From: Tropicimonas sp047971885
GTDB lineage: Bacteria; Pseudomonadota; Alphaproteobacteria; Rhodobacterales; Rhodobacteraceae
DNA: 11,064 bases
Direction of reading: 5' to 3'
Assembly: GCF_047971885.1 (NCBI RefSeq)
Contig: NZ_JBKEAE010000066.1
Span: forward strand, 1 to 11,064
The stretch's first letter is position 1. The number at the start of each line of letters is the position of its first letter. Under the pieces are notes generated by a model. The model made no database searches, was not told the DNA's origin, and saw only the letters and a program-made list of their open reading frames with translations. Positions 1-7,537 of this stretch are shown here, piece after piece. Made by a program: the position numbers and the translations under genes.

Positions 1-437
1 GTAAAGATGTTGACCGGCTGAATCATCGCCTCGTCATGCATCAGACGCACGCCTTCGAGGCCGAGGACATTGGCGATCTCGTGCGGGTCGGTGAACATCG
101 TCGTGGTGCCGTGCGGGATCACCGCCCGGGCGAATTCGGCCGGGGTCAGCATGCCGGATTCGATGTGCATGTGCCCGTCGCAGAGCCCGGGCAGCATGTG
201 GCGCCCCCCGGCCTCGATCACCTGCGTGCCGGGGCCGGCGCAATGGCTGGCATCGGGGCCGACATAGGCAATTCGCCCGCAGGCGATGGCGATGTCGTGA
301 TCGGGCAGCAACTCGCGGCTCTGCACGTTGACCCACACGCCCTTGCGGATGATCAGATCGGCGGCGGCACGGCCTGCGGCCACGGCCACGAGTTTGGGGG
401 CGGCATCGGCCCAGGTGCTCACGGTAACCTTGTTCAT
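1..437 (-). CDS. ade: Adenine deaminase, N-terminal part (3' end beyond window)
   Basis: Reads from an ATG at 437 to the window edge without a stop, giving 145 complete codons. It hydrolyses adenine to hypoxanthine and ammonia in purine salvage, in the cytoplasm. After a short N-terminal beta-sandwich part, the stretch PGLCDGHMHIESGMLTP (residues 83-99) carries the HxH metal-ligand pair (His89, His91). It is followed by AVIPHGTTTMFTDPHEIANV, the signature I associate with the Ade family of the amidohydrolase superfamily; dihydroorotases and hydantoinases lack the DPHEIANV block. The full protein is normally about 550-600 residues, so roughly a quarter is visible. It is on the same strand as the hydrogenase operon but 315 nt behind hypE, and has no functional link to it, so it marks the operon boundary. 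Confidence 0.9.
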   Translation of the reverse strand, partial: MNKVTVSTWADAAPKLVAVAAGRAAADLIIRKGVWVNVQSRELLPDHDIAIACGRIAYVGPDASHCAGPGTQVIEAGGRHMLPGLCDGHMHIESGMLTPAEFARAVIPHGTTTMFTDPHEIANVLGLEGVRLMHDEAMIQPVNIF

Positions 438-752
438 GAGCAACCATTTACCGCTTTTCCTGTGGATGCAAGGCGCCGAGCGGCTTTATTGCCGAATGAT
501 CTGAAGGATTCAGCGTGCGAAACCAGGGTGATAGTTAGAGGCAATGAGTAGCGGGTCCCACAACGTGCAAGACCACAGATCGGTCAAGCTATAGTGCGGC
601 GCTGATGCAGTGCGGTTCGCTTTTGCAACCACAGGACGCATAGGAAAATTCGGCTTTCGCATCCCTTGACCATTGGAACGATTACCCCTGCACGGCGAAA
701 TTTACGCGATTCCGAAACTGGCGCTCGGCTGCGTTATCAGGCTGTTCCCAGG
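438..752. other. Intergenic gap between hypE and ade, no gene seen
   Basis: This 315-nt stretch is less GC-rich than the genes on either side. I see no ORF with coding character, no tRNA and no clear factor-independent terminator with a T-run after hypE. It should hold the 3' end of the hydrogenase transcript and the ade promoter, but I could not pick convincing -35/-10 pairs on the minus strand. A TATAGC near 589-594 lacks a properly spaced -35. Confidence 0.6.
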
Positions 753-1790
753 CTAGCAGATACGCGGCAATTGTTCGCCCACAAGCATATCGACGATACG
801 CGTTCCGCCGAACGATGTCGTCATTGAAACTGCGGTGCCGCGCCGGTCGGTCACATGACCGACAACGCAGGCATCGCACCCCGCTGCTGTTCCCCGCATC
901 GCGCCGAGGACTGCCTCGGCCTGATCGGGTGGCGCGAACATCACCAGGGTACCTTCGTTCGCCAGATAGAGAGGATCGAGACCGAGGATCTCGCAAACCC
1001 CGCGAACATCGCTGCGCAGCGGCAGCCGGTCCTCTTCCAGCAGGATGCTGACGTTGGCCTCGTCCGCCATTTCGTTCAGTGCACTGGCCAGGCCGCCGCG
1101 TGTGGCGTCGCGTGCTGCGCGAATACCGGGCGCGGCGGCAAGCGCGGCCTCCATCAGGCCGTTCAGCGACTGGCAGTCGGACTGGATGTCCGAATGCAAC
1201 GCCATTTCGCCACGCGCCGCCAGGATTGCCGCGCCGTGATCGCCCAGAACACCGTTCACGATCACCGCATCGCCGGGCACGATATGCGCTGCCGCAAGGT
1301 CGCGACCCGGGGGGATCACTCCGATGCCGGTGGTGGTGATGAACACCTTGTCGGCCGCCCCTCGTGCAACGACCTTGGTATCGCCGGTGACGATCCGTAC
1401 CCCGGCATCCTGCGCCGCGCTTGCCATCGAGGCGACGACACGGCGCAGCAGGGCAATTTCGGTCCCTTCCTCGACGATGAAGGCCGCCGACAGCCACAAC
1501 GGACGCGCCCCGCCGACCGCCAGGTCGTTGATTGTGCCACAGACGGCCAGCTTGCCGATATCGCCACCCGGAAATTCCACCGGATCGACCACGAAACCGT
1601 CGGTTGTCATCGCGAGCCGCGCCCCCGGTTCCGCCAGTGCCGGATGGGTCAGGCGGGCCTGATCCTCCATCCCGTCGGGCAGGAAGACAGAGGTGAACAC
1701 GCTGTCGATCAGATTGCGCATCGCCCTGCCGCCGCCGCCATGGGACAGGGTGACATGGGTGTCGCGCAGCGAGCGGGGCGACATGTTCAT
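753..1790 (-). CDS. hypE: Hydrogenase maturation factor HypE
   Basis: 345 residues, the usual HypE length, starting at ATG 1790 (a second ATG lies two codons in). HypE dehydrates the thiocarbamate placed on its C-terminal cysteine by HypF, using ATP, to give the thiocyanate that supplies cyanide ligands to the active-site iron on HypC-HypD. The protein ends in PRIC, so Cys345 is the acceptor. Other family marks are the N-terminal LSHGGGGRAM glycine-rich segment, MTTDGFVVDP (ATP/metal-binding region of the PurM/AIR-synthase fold), GDTKVV and DATRGGLASALNEMA. The start overlaps the hypD stop as ATGA, pointing to translational coupling. An in-frame extension upstream to 2084 lies entirely inside hypD in another frame and is not part of the gene. 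It is the last gene of the operon. Confidence 0.97.
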   Translation of the reverse strand: MNMSPRSLRDTHVTLSHGGGGRAMRNLIDSVFTSVFLPDGMEDQARLTHPALAEPGARLAMTTDGFVVDPVEFPGGDIGKLAVCGTINDLAVGGARPLWLSAAFIVEEGTEIALLRRVVASMASAAQDAGVRIVTGDTKVVARGAADKVFITTTGIGVIPPGRDLAAAHIVPGDAVIVNGVLGDHGAAILAARGEMALHSDIQSDCQSLNGLMEAALAAAPGIRAARDATRGGLASALNEMADEANVSILLEEDRLPLRSDVRGVCEILGLDPLYLANEGTLVMFAPPDQAEAVLGAMRGTAAGCDACVVGHVTDRRGTAVSMTTSFGGTRIVDMLVGEQLPRIC

Positions 1791-2926
1791 TCCGCCGCCT
1801 CCACCCGGTGGCCGCCATACTGGTAATAGGCGGCGCAGGCGCCTTCGGAACTGACCATCAGGGCGCCCAGAGGCATTTCCGGGGTGCAGCCCCTGCCGAA
1901 CTGCGGACATGCGGTTGGCCTGATGCGCCCCGACATCACCTGTCCGCAGGCGCAGCCATCGGGCTCTTCCGCCACCCGGGTGCCGGCGCTGTAGCCGATG
2001 CCGAATTTCACCTCGGCGTCGAATGCCGAGTAGCGGTCGCGGATGCGCAGCCCGCTTTCCTCGATCTCGCCCAATCCGCGCCATTCGAACTTCGGCCGCG
2101 GCTCATAGACATCGGCGATCGCCTCGAGGCTGACCGGATTGCCATGTTCCGGCACCACGCGCGAATACTGGTTTTCGACTTCGGAACGCCCCTCGCGCAA
2201 CTGGCGCAGCACCATCAGTACCGATTGCAGCAGATCCAGCGGCTCGAACCCGGCGACCACGATCGGCTTGCCATAATCCCGTGCGATGAAATCATAGGCG
2301 TGGATGCCGATCACCATCGAGACATGGCCCGGCCCGACAAAGCCGTCCAGCATCATGTGCGGATCGTCGAGCAGCGCGCGGATCGGCGGTGGCACCATGA
2401 TGTGATTGGCGAAGACGGTGAAATTCGCCAACCCCTCGCGCGCAGCCTGCCGGATCGACAGCGCGGTCGAGGGCGTTGTCGTCTCGAAACCCAGCCCGAA
2501 AAAAACCACCTCGCGGCCCGGGTTTCGCCTGGCGATCTCCAGCGCGTCGAGCGGCGAATAAACCATGCGGATATCGGCGCCGTCGGCCTTGGCCTGAAGC
2601 AGGCTCTTGGATGTACCGGGCACGCGCATCGCATCGCCAATGGTGGTAAAGATGACCTCGGGCCGCTCGGCCAGCGTCACACATTCATCCACCCGGCTCA
2701 TCGGCAGGACGCAGACCGGGCAGCCCGGGCCATGGATGAATTCCAGCCCGTCCGGTGTCAGCTTGTCCAGACCGAAGCGAAAGATGGAGTGCGTGTGGCC
2801 ACCGCAGATTTCCATGATGCGGATCGGATTTTCACCGGTAGCGCCAAGCGCGTCGATTTCATCGGCAATCGCGGCAAGCAGGACCCTGGCGGCGCGGGGG
2901 TTGCGGAATTCGTCCGAGAATTTCAT
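1787..2926 (-). CDS. hypD: Hydrogenase maturation factor HypD (Fe-S protein)
   Basis: 379 residues from ATG 2926, preceded by a good ribosome site GGAGGG (2933-2938). HypD is the iron-sulfur scaffold on which, with HypC, the Fe(CN)2CO group of [NiFe] hydrogenase is assembled in the cytoplasm. Cys41 sits in EICGGHTHS, and Cys69 and Cys72 in HGPGCPVC; the numbering coincides with that known for E. coli HypD. The C-terminal part has the cysteine pattern CACGQV, ACPQFGRGC, expected for the [4Fe-4S] cluster, and a final GACAAYYQY. No key residue appears to be missing. The start overlaps the hypC stop and the stop overlaps the hypE start, both as ATGA, so hypC-D-E are translated as a coupled set. 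Confidence 0.97.
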   Translation of the reverse strand: MKFSDEFRNPRAARVLLAAIADEIDALGATGENPIRIMEICGGHTHSIFRFGLDKLTPDGLEFIHGPGCPVCVLPMSRVDECVTLAERPEVIFTTIGDAMRVPGTSKSLLQAKADGADIRMVYSPLDALEIARRNPGREVVFFGLGFETTTPSTALSIRQAAREGLANFTVFANHIMVPPPIRALLDDPHMMLDGFVGPGHVSMVIGIHAYDFIARDYGKPIVVAGFEPLDLLQSVLMVLRQLREGRSEVENQYSRVVPEHGNPVSLEAIADVYEPRPKFEWRGLGEIEESGLRIRDRYSAFDAEVKFGIGYSAGTRVAEEPDGCACGQVMSGRIRPTACPQFGRGCTPEMPLGALMVSSEGACAAYYQYGGHRVEAAE

Positions 2927-3213
2927 GTCCTGCCCTCCAATGCGGCTTGCCCTTCGGCCATGGCCAGCAGGGTTTCCTGCGCCTCGCCCAGGCCCTCCAG
3001 CGCCGCCAGTGTCGCGGCGGCCTCGTCCTCGTCGATCACGCTCATGGCGAAGCCGACATGGATCAGAACCCACTTGCCAACCAGATCCCCGGATTGCCCG
3101 GTGTCGACGCAGGCGACATTCACCTCGCGCCGGACGCCCGAGACCTCGGCCATCGCCATCTGGCGGGCCGGGTCGGTGATGGCTGTTATCTGTCCGGGAA
3201 TCCCGAGACACAT
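2923..3213 (-). CDS. hypC: Hydrogenase maturation chaperone HypC
   Basis: 96 residues beginning MCLGIPGQI. After removal of Met, the N-terminal cysteine (Cys2) is the residue through which HypC holds the iron centre and contacts HypD and the hydrogenase large-subunit precursor. The OB-fold core is seen in GKWVLIHVGFAMSVIDEDEA, typical of the family, followed by a helical tail that is slightly longer than in E. coli HypC. I chose the start at 3213 because MCLGIPG is the family N-terminus and a strong ribosome site (AGAGGAGG) lies just upstream, inside the end of hupR. Only 2 nt separate it from the hupR stop. A second member of the family, hupF, lies at 8787-9107. Confidence 0.96.
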   Translation of the reverse strand: MCLGIPGQITAITDPARQMAMAEVSGVRREVNVACVDTGQSGDLVGKWVLIHVGFAMSVIDEDEAAATLAALEGLGEAQETLLAMAEGQAALEGRT

Positions 3214-3215
3214 GG

Positions 3216-4700
3216 CTACTCCTCCTCTGTCTGGTGCACCTGCCGGTGCGACGGTTCCGCGATGCCGTATCGGTCGATCTTGGAGCGCAGCCCGACGCGG
3301 CTCAGCCCGAGTTCTTCGGCGGCGCGGCTCTTGTTCCATTTCAGCCGGGTCAGCGTTTCGCGCAGGATGCGGATCTCGACCGTCTCGACGCGCTCCTTCA
3401 GGGTAAGGTCGGCCGTCAGCAGCGTTTGCGCGCCGATGGTATCATCCTCGGGCACTGGCGCCGCCTGCAGGATATGGCGCGAGATAAGCTCGGGGCCGAG
3501 AACCGCGTCCTGACTGAATATCAGCATCCGCAGGATCTCGTTTTCCAGTTCGCGCATGTTTCCGGGCCAGTCGTAGGCCGACAGAAACGCGATCGCGTCC
3601 TCGGCGAGCCCATGCACCGGCTTGCCATGTTTCTGCGAGGATTCGAACAGCGCGCGCTCGGCAAGGAGCGCGATATCCTCGCGCCGGGCGCGGAGCGGCG
3701 GGAGCCCGAGTTCGCAACGGGCAAGCGCGTGGTAGAGATCGGGGCGCAGCTTTCCCTGCGCCACCGCACTGCGCGGTTCGTCGGAGATTCCCGCCAGAAG
3801 CCGGATATCGCTGCTGACCGTCTCGTGTCCGCCCAGCGGGCGGAACACGCCGTCTTCGGCCAGGCGCAACAGCGCCTGCTGCATCCTGGGTGACAGATCG
3901 GCAATACCGTTCAGAAACACCGTCCCGCGCCCGGCCTTCTGGAGCAGGCCGAACCGCGCCGAGGTGTGATCGGGAAAGACGCCGCGCCTGGCGCCGAACA
4001 GGTCGGCGGCCAGACAATCGTCGTCAACCCCCGCGCAATTGATCTGGTAGAACGGCCGGTCCGAACGGAGCGACGCGTAGTGGATCGCCCGCGCCATGGC
4101 GCCCTTGCCGGTTCCATGCTCGCCGACGATCAGCACCGGGACGTCGAAGGTTGCGAATTGCCGCGCCTGTGCAATAGCGGCATTCATCGGCGAATTGGGC
4201 CCGCGCAGGATGTTTTCGAACCCCAGCCCCTCGCGCAGCGCTCTGCGCTGATCCTCCAGTCGCGATTCCATCCGGCGCGAAAGATGCCTCATCTCCAGTG
4301 CCATCTGCCGGTGATCGCGGTTCAGCCGGAACAGATCGGTTGCGTTGCGCGCCGCCATCAGGAGCTGATCGGGATGCCAGGGTTTGGTCAGGAACTGATA
4401 TATCCCGGCCTCGTTGATCGCAGCGATCATGTCGCCGGTCTCGGTATAGCCGGTGATGATGATCCGCACCGTATCGGGCCAGCGATCGCGCAATTCGGTC
4501 AGAAATTCGACACCGGTACGGCCGGGCATCCGCTGGTCGCAAAAGACAACCTGAACGTAATGCTCCTGCATCCGCTGTTCGGCTTCGTCCGCGCTCAGGG
4601 CGGTCACACAGTCGAAATCGTCTTCCAATGCCATCCGCATGGCGTGAAGCGAATGCTCCTCGTCATCGACCAGCAGGATGGTGGGAAGCGTTTCGGCCAT
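3216..4700 (-). CDS. hupR: Hydrogenase response regulator HupR/HoxA (NtrC family, degenerate AAA+)
   Basis: 494 residues in three parts. The receiver domain (about 5-125) has acidic pocket Asp12-Asp13, phosphorylation site Asp55 in VVFCDQRMPG, Thr83 and Lys106. The AAA+ domain (about 165-395) has Walker A GEHGTGKG at 193-200, with Lys199 intact. The Fis-type helix-turn-helix is at about 445-482 (WNKSRAAEELGLSRVGLRSKI). Two AAA+ hallmarks are lost: the Walker B stretch reads TVFLNG (260-265) where the family has LFLDE, and the sigma54-contact loop GAFTGA is GVFPDH (240-245). The family activates hupSL transcription under control of the kinase HupT/HoxJ, which is not in this window. R. capsulatus HupR is known to work at a sigma70-type promoter and to be active unphosphorylated; the changes here fit that mode. 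Its place between hypB and hypC matches R. capsulatus. The hypB stop is 4 nt upstream. Confidence 0.93.
   Translation of the reverse strand: MAETLPTILLVDDEEHSLHAMRMALEDDFDCVTALSADEAEQRMQEHYVQVVFCDQRMPGRTGVEFLTELRDRWPDTVRIIITGYTETGDMIAAINEAGIYQFLTKPWHPDQLLMAARNATDLFRLNRDHRQMALEMRHLSRRMESRLEDQRRALREGLGFENILRGPNSPMNAAIAQARQFATFDVPVLIVGEHGTGKGAMARAIHYASLRSDRPFYQINCAGVDDDCLAADLFGARRGVFPDHTSARFGLLQKAGRGTVFLNGIADLSPRMQQALLRLAEDGVFRPLGGHETVSSDIRLLAGISDEPRSAVAQGKLRPDLYHALARCELGLPPLRARREDIALLAERALFESSQKHGKPVHGLAEDAIAFLSAYDWPGNMRELENEILRMLIFSQDAVLGPELISRHILQAAPVPEDDTIGAQTLLTADLTLKERVETVEIRILRETLTRLKWNKSRAAEELGLSRVGLRSKIDRYGIAEPSHRQVHQTEEE
3221..3228 (-). promoter_or_regulatory. Ribosome binding site of hypC inside hupR
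   Basis: Reads AGAGGAGG on the minus strand, 7 nt before the hypC ATG. It lies within the last codons of hupR and fixes the hypC start at MCLGIPG; longer in-frame starts have no such site. Confidence 0.8.
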
Positions 4701-4704
4701 TGCC

Positions 4705-5517
4705 CTATTCCGCCGCCATGAGCTGTTTGGCCGCGAGCCGTGCCCGCAGCCAGCCGGTCCAGCCTTCCATCCCCTCGCCGGTGCGGGCCGAAAGGCGCAG
4801 GATCCCGATATCCGGGTTCACCCGGCGCAGATTCGCCTCGTAGAGTTCCAGATCGGCGTCGCAATATGGTGCGAGGTCGGTCTTGTTCAGGATCGCAAGC
4901 CGGGCTGCCGTGAACATGTCGGGGTATTTCAGCGGCTTGTCCTCGCCTTCGGTGACGCTCAGAATCGCGACCTTGGCGTCCTCGCCCAGATCGAAGGCGG
5001 CGGGACAGACCAGATTGCCGACGTTCTCGATGAACAGCAGACCGCCCGGCGCCATCGGCAGGTGCTCCATTGCATGCCCGACCATGTGACCGTCCAGATG
5101 ACAGCCCTTGCCGGTATTGACCTGTACGGCCGGTGCGCCGGTTGCCCTGATCCGCTCGGCATCGTTGGCGGTCTGCTGATCGCCCTCGATCACGGCGAGC
5201 GGCAGGTCACCCAGCGCCCCGATCGTCCGGCACAGCAGCGAGGTCTTGCCCGATCCGGGCGAAGAGACGAGATTGACGGCGAATATCCCGCGTCGGGCAA
5301 GAAAGGAGCGGTTGGCGGCGGCGTGGCGATCGTTCCGGTCGAGGATACCGGTCTCGATCTCGATCAGCCGCTTCTGGCTCATTCCCGGCACTTCGGTGCC
5401 TGCCGGCCCCTGACCGAAATCCAGATCGCCATGGCCATGGCGGTGATGATGTCCGTGATGGTGGCTGTGATCGTGCCCTTCCACCTTTTGCGTTCCGCAT
5501 CCGCAAACCGTACACAT
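4705..5517 (-). CDS. hypB: Hydrogenase nickel incorporation GTPase HypB
   Basis: 270 residues. HypB is the GTPase that, with HypA, inserts nickel into the large-subunit precursor. The N-terminus MCTVCGC gives Cys2, Cys5 and Cys7, the CxxCGC high-affinity nickel site known from E. coli HypB. It is followed by ten histidines between residues 15 and 29, a nickel-storage type stretch as in rhizobial HypB. The GTPase domain has P-loop SSPGSGKTS (85-93), EGDQQT (111-116) and the base-specificity motif NKTD. The second metal site is seen as Cys139-His140 and Cys171, the same spacing as the E. coli Cys166/His167/Cys198 set. So both metal sites and the His-rich store are present in one protein. One nt separates it from the hypA stop. 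Confidence 0.97.
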   Translation of the reverse strand: MCTVCGCGTQKVEGHDHSHHHGHHHRHGHGDLDFGQGPAGTEVPGMSQKRLIEIETGILDRNDRHAAANRSFLARRGIFAVNLVSSPGSGKTSLLCRTIGALGDLPLAVIEGDQQTANDAERIRATGAPAVQVNTGKGCHLDGHMVGHAMEHLPMAPGGLLFIENVGNLVCPAAFDLGEDAKVAILSVTEGEDKPLKYPDMFTAARLAILNKTDLAPYCDADLELYEANLRRVNPDIGILRLSARTGEGMEGWTGWLRARLAAKQLMAAE

Positions 5518-5518
5518 T

Positions 5519-5860
5519 TCAGGTCACCTCCATATCCCTGATACGCATTTCATCCCCGCCGGTCGGCAGTAGCCTGCCACCACCGCATTCCGGGCAGGGG
5601 TCGAGCCGCGCCGACAGTTCCACCTCGCGCGCGCAATCGTAACACATCGCCTTGCCGGGCAGGTCGATCATCACCAGTGTGGCGCCTTCGGCGACCGAAC
5701 CTCGCATGACCACCTCCCAGGCGAATTCCAGCGCCGGTTTCTCGACCCCGGCGAAGCGTCCGATCTCCAGCCGGACCAGAGATACCGCCGTTGCGCCATG
5801 GGTCGCGGCGACCTGTTCGACCGTGTTGCGGATCCCCTCGCACAGCGCCATCTCATGCAT
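5519..5860 (-). CDS. hypA: Hydrogenase nickel chaperone HypA
   Basis: 113 residues, the standard length. It starts MHEMALCEGI; the N-terminal Met-His-Glu-Met is the nickel site (His2 ligand), which fixes the start at ATG 5860 although another ATG follows three codons later. The zinc domain is formed by Cys73-x2-Cys76 and Cys89-x2-Cys92 (MCYDC, CPEC). HypA binds HypB and passes nickel to the hydrogenase large subunit. Its first 8 nt overlap the 3' end of hupK, so translation is probably coupled to hupK. Confidence 0.97.
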   Translation of the reverse strand: MHEMALCEGIRNTVEQVAATHGATAVSLVRLEIGRFAGVEKPALEFAWEVVMRGSVAEGATLVMIDLPGKAMCYDCAREVELSARLDPCPECGGGRLLPTGGDEMRIRDMEVT

Positions 5861-6731
5861 GCTGTTTCTCCGGGGCGATCTTTACCGGCATGCCCGGGTC
5901 GAGGATGGCAAGCGCCACTTCCGCAAGCGTCCGTTTCCCCGGTGGCAGTGTCGCCATTGCCTGTTCGGCAATCCCCCCGGGGGCCAGCATGTGGCCGGTC
6001 GGTGTTGCCCGTTCGATCCTGCGGACCACACCCGCCTCGACCTCGCAGCGCAGGCCATAGCTGCCACGGCTGGCCGGCACAACGGCATAGCCCGGCGCAA
6101 TCCGGCAGGGCAGGGGCAGCCGCCGTTCCTCCGCGGCCACCAGATCGAGCACCCGACCGGCAATACGCCACAACGGGCCGCGTCCGCGTGTCGTCTCGAT
6201 CAACCGCATTGCCGGATGGCTGGCATGCCGGACCGCACAGGAATTTTCCACCGGGCCAGTACCGAACATGTTGCCGGGGTGGCTCGTCGGCAGGGTGGTG
6301 CAGACGGCCGTGTCCGGGCCGAAAACCCTGTCGATGCGGCGCAGAAGCGGCGCGATGCCGCAACGACTTCGCAGAAAGGCCCGGAATCCGTCGGCATCAC
6401 CCGGCAGGTCGCCCTGTGGCAGAAGAACCGCGTGCCGCGCCGCCATCGTCCTGCGCAGATCGCGCCCGGGAGGAAGCCCCATGGCGGCGGGAATTCGAAC
6501 CGCCAGTGCAAGTGCGTGCTCACGCGCGATCTCGTCGCACAGGGTGTCGATCACGCCCGCCGGTGGCGCGATGCCAAGCGCCAGACGAGCCGCGAGCCAT
6601 TGCGCGGTGCGGCACATGTTGAAGATGCGCGGAAGCAGTTCGGCCACATCCCCGACGGACCGTCCGGCGACCAGCCGGTCAAGCGGAATGGCGGGTTGTG
6701 CAACGATCCTGAAGCGCTGCGCGCGATCCAT
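5853..6731 (-). CDS. hupK: Hydrogenase assembly protein HupK/HoxV (large-subunit-like scaffold)
   Basis: 292 residues from ATG 6731; a GTG one codon upstream (6734) is an alternative start. The ATG shares one base with the hupJ stop (TGATG) and is better spaced from an upstream G-rich run. HupK/HoxV proteins are distant relatives of the hydrogenase large subunit, thought to act as a scaffold that carries the iron centre before transfer to the real large subunit. Support here: RIFNMCRTAQ (36-45) lines up with the large-subunit motif RxCGxCxxxH but keeps only the second Cys (Cys40); GTGPVENSCAVRHASHP (157-173) resembles the internal large-subunit segment; and LDPGMPVKI near the C-terminus (277-285) resembles DPCxxC without cysteines. 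The family is weakly conserved, so the name leans partly on its position between hupJ and hypA. Confidence 0.88.
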   Translation of the reverse strand: MDRAQRFRIVAQPAIPLDRLVAGRSVGDVAELLPRIFNMCRTAQWLAARLALGIAPPAGVIDTLCDEIAREHALALAVRIPAAMGLPPGRDLRRTMAARHAVLLPQGDLPGDADGFRAFLRSRCGIAPLLRRIDRVFGPDTAVCTTLPTSHPGNMFGTGPVENSCAVRHASHPAMRLIETTRGRGPLWRIAGRVLDLVAAEERRLPLPCRIAPGYAVVPASRGSYGLRCEVEAGVVRRIERATPTGHMLAPGGIAEQAMATLPPGKRTLAEVALAILDPGMPVKIAPEKQHA

Positions 6732-7537
6732 CACGGATCCCCCCCCGTCTCGGCGATGCCGGCAGTCAGCACCTGCCGCCGGCTGGGCATGCCGTGCAGG
6801 GCCGGTACGCTGTCTTCGCCGCTATCCTGCGGTTCGGACTGCGCCAGCTCTGCCTCGCGGGCGGCTCGGATATCGGCGGCCCGGTCGGTTCCGGCCCGGT
6901 GTTCGCGCTGGAAAAGCGCCACCATGACCGCGCGGGCGACTTCGGCCGCCCTGGCCTGACTGGTGAATTGCTCCATCGGCGAGAACAGCGAACAGGCCTT
7001 GTAACCTCCCACCATCTCGCGCGTGTTGCGGATGAACTCGTAGCGGCCCGACGGGAAGTCGACAACCTCCTTCGAGCCGGTGATCAGGCCTGACCAGTCC
7101 TCGTGCGGCGCGGGCAGCATGACGAGGTTCATGAACCACGGCGAAATCAGCACTCCCAGCGGGCGCCCCTCGTGCAACCGGAAGCCGACCGCCTGAATCC
7201 GCAGCAGCTTGTTGACCATCGGAAGATCGCGCATCCGGGAATGCCAGATTTCGGTGAAGTCCTTCTCCAGCAGGTGGGTGCGTTCCACCATCCAGGCATT
7301 CTCGCACGCCCAGTCCGACCCGGGATCGGCCTGTACCAGAAACTGCTCCTTCGGCGCCGCGCAGTTCGGACAGGACCAGTCGTCGGGCAGGGCCAGAAAC
7401 GGCGTTCCGGCGTCGATCTGACGGCTGTCGTCACCTTCGGCCGGGTCGTAGGGCGTCCAGCAGATCTTGCACTCCATGATCGCCAGTGGGCTGATCTTGT
7501 CCTGCGCGCCCATGTAGGAGCCTTCGAAGCCGCTCAT
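6731..7537 (-). CDS. hupJ: Rubredoxin-HupJ fusion (hydrogenase accessory protein, HupI+HupJ)
   Basis: 268 residues with two domains. Residues about 20-70 are a rubredoxin: Cys23, Cys26, Cys56 and Cys59 in ECKICW and SCPNC, with the usual YDPAEGD and GTPF..LPDDW between them, so one Fe(Cys)4 site. From about residue 83 it continues as a HupJ/HybE-type hydrogenase assembly domain (LLEKDFTEIWHSRMRDLPMVN, LLISPWFMNLVMLP-like core, SGRYEFIRN). In Rhizobium these are separate genes hupI and hupJ; as I recall, R. capsulatus has the same fusion. Rubredoxin HupI is implicated in maturation of the iron-sulfur small subunit HupS, and HupJ in processing of the large subunit. The start overlaps the hupH stop as ATGA. 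The C-terminal 60 residues are charged and look disordered. Confidence 0.93.
   Translation of the reverse strand: MSGFEGSYMGAQDKISPLAIMECKICWTPYDPAEGDDSRQIDAGTPFLALPDDWSCPNCAAPKEQFLVQADPGSDWACENAWMVERTHLLEKDFTEIWHSRMRDLPMVNKLLRIQAVGFRLHEGRPLGVLISPWFMNLVMLPAPHEDWSGLITGSKEVVDFPSGRYEFIRNTREMVGGYKACSLFSPMEQFTSQARAAEVARAVMVALFQREHRAGTDRAADIRAAREAELAQSEPQDSGEDSVPALHGMPSRRQVLTAGIAETGGDP

Noticed and set aside
1..437. Dihydroorotase or hydantoinase instead of adenine deaminase
   Set aside because: The HMHIES and DPHEIANV blocks fit adenine deaminase specifically.
438..752. Insertion-sequence remnant in the less GC-rich gap beside hypE
   Set aside because: No terminal repeats, target duplication or transposase-like reading frame could be recognised.
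682..1818. Open frame on the minus strand overlapping hypE
   Set aside because: It is a frame shadow of hypE; its product is arginine-rich with no domain.
1808..3406. A 532-codon open frame on the plus strand
   Set aside because: It lies opposite hypE, hypD, hypC and hupR, has no recognisable domain, and is the usual by-product of GC-rich codons on the other strand.
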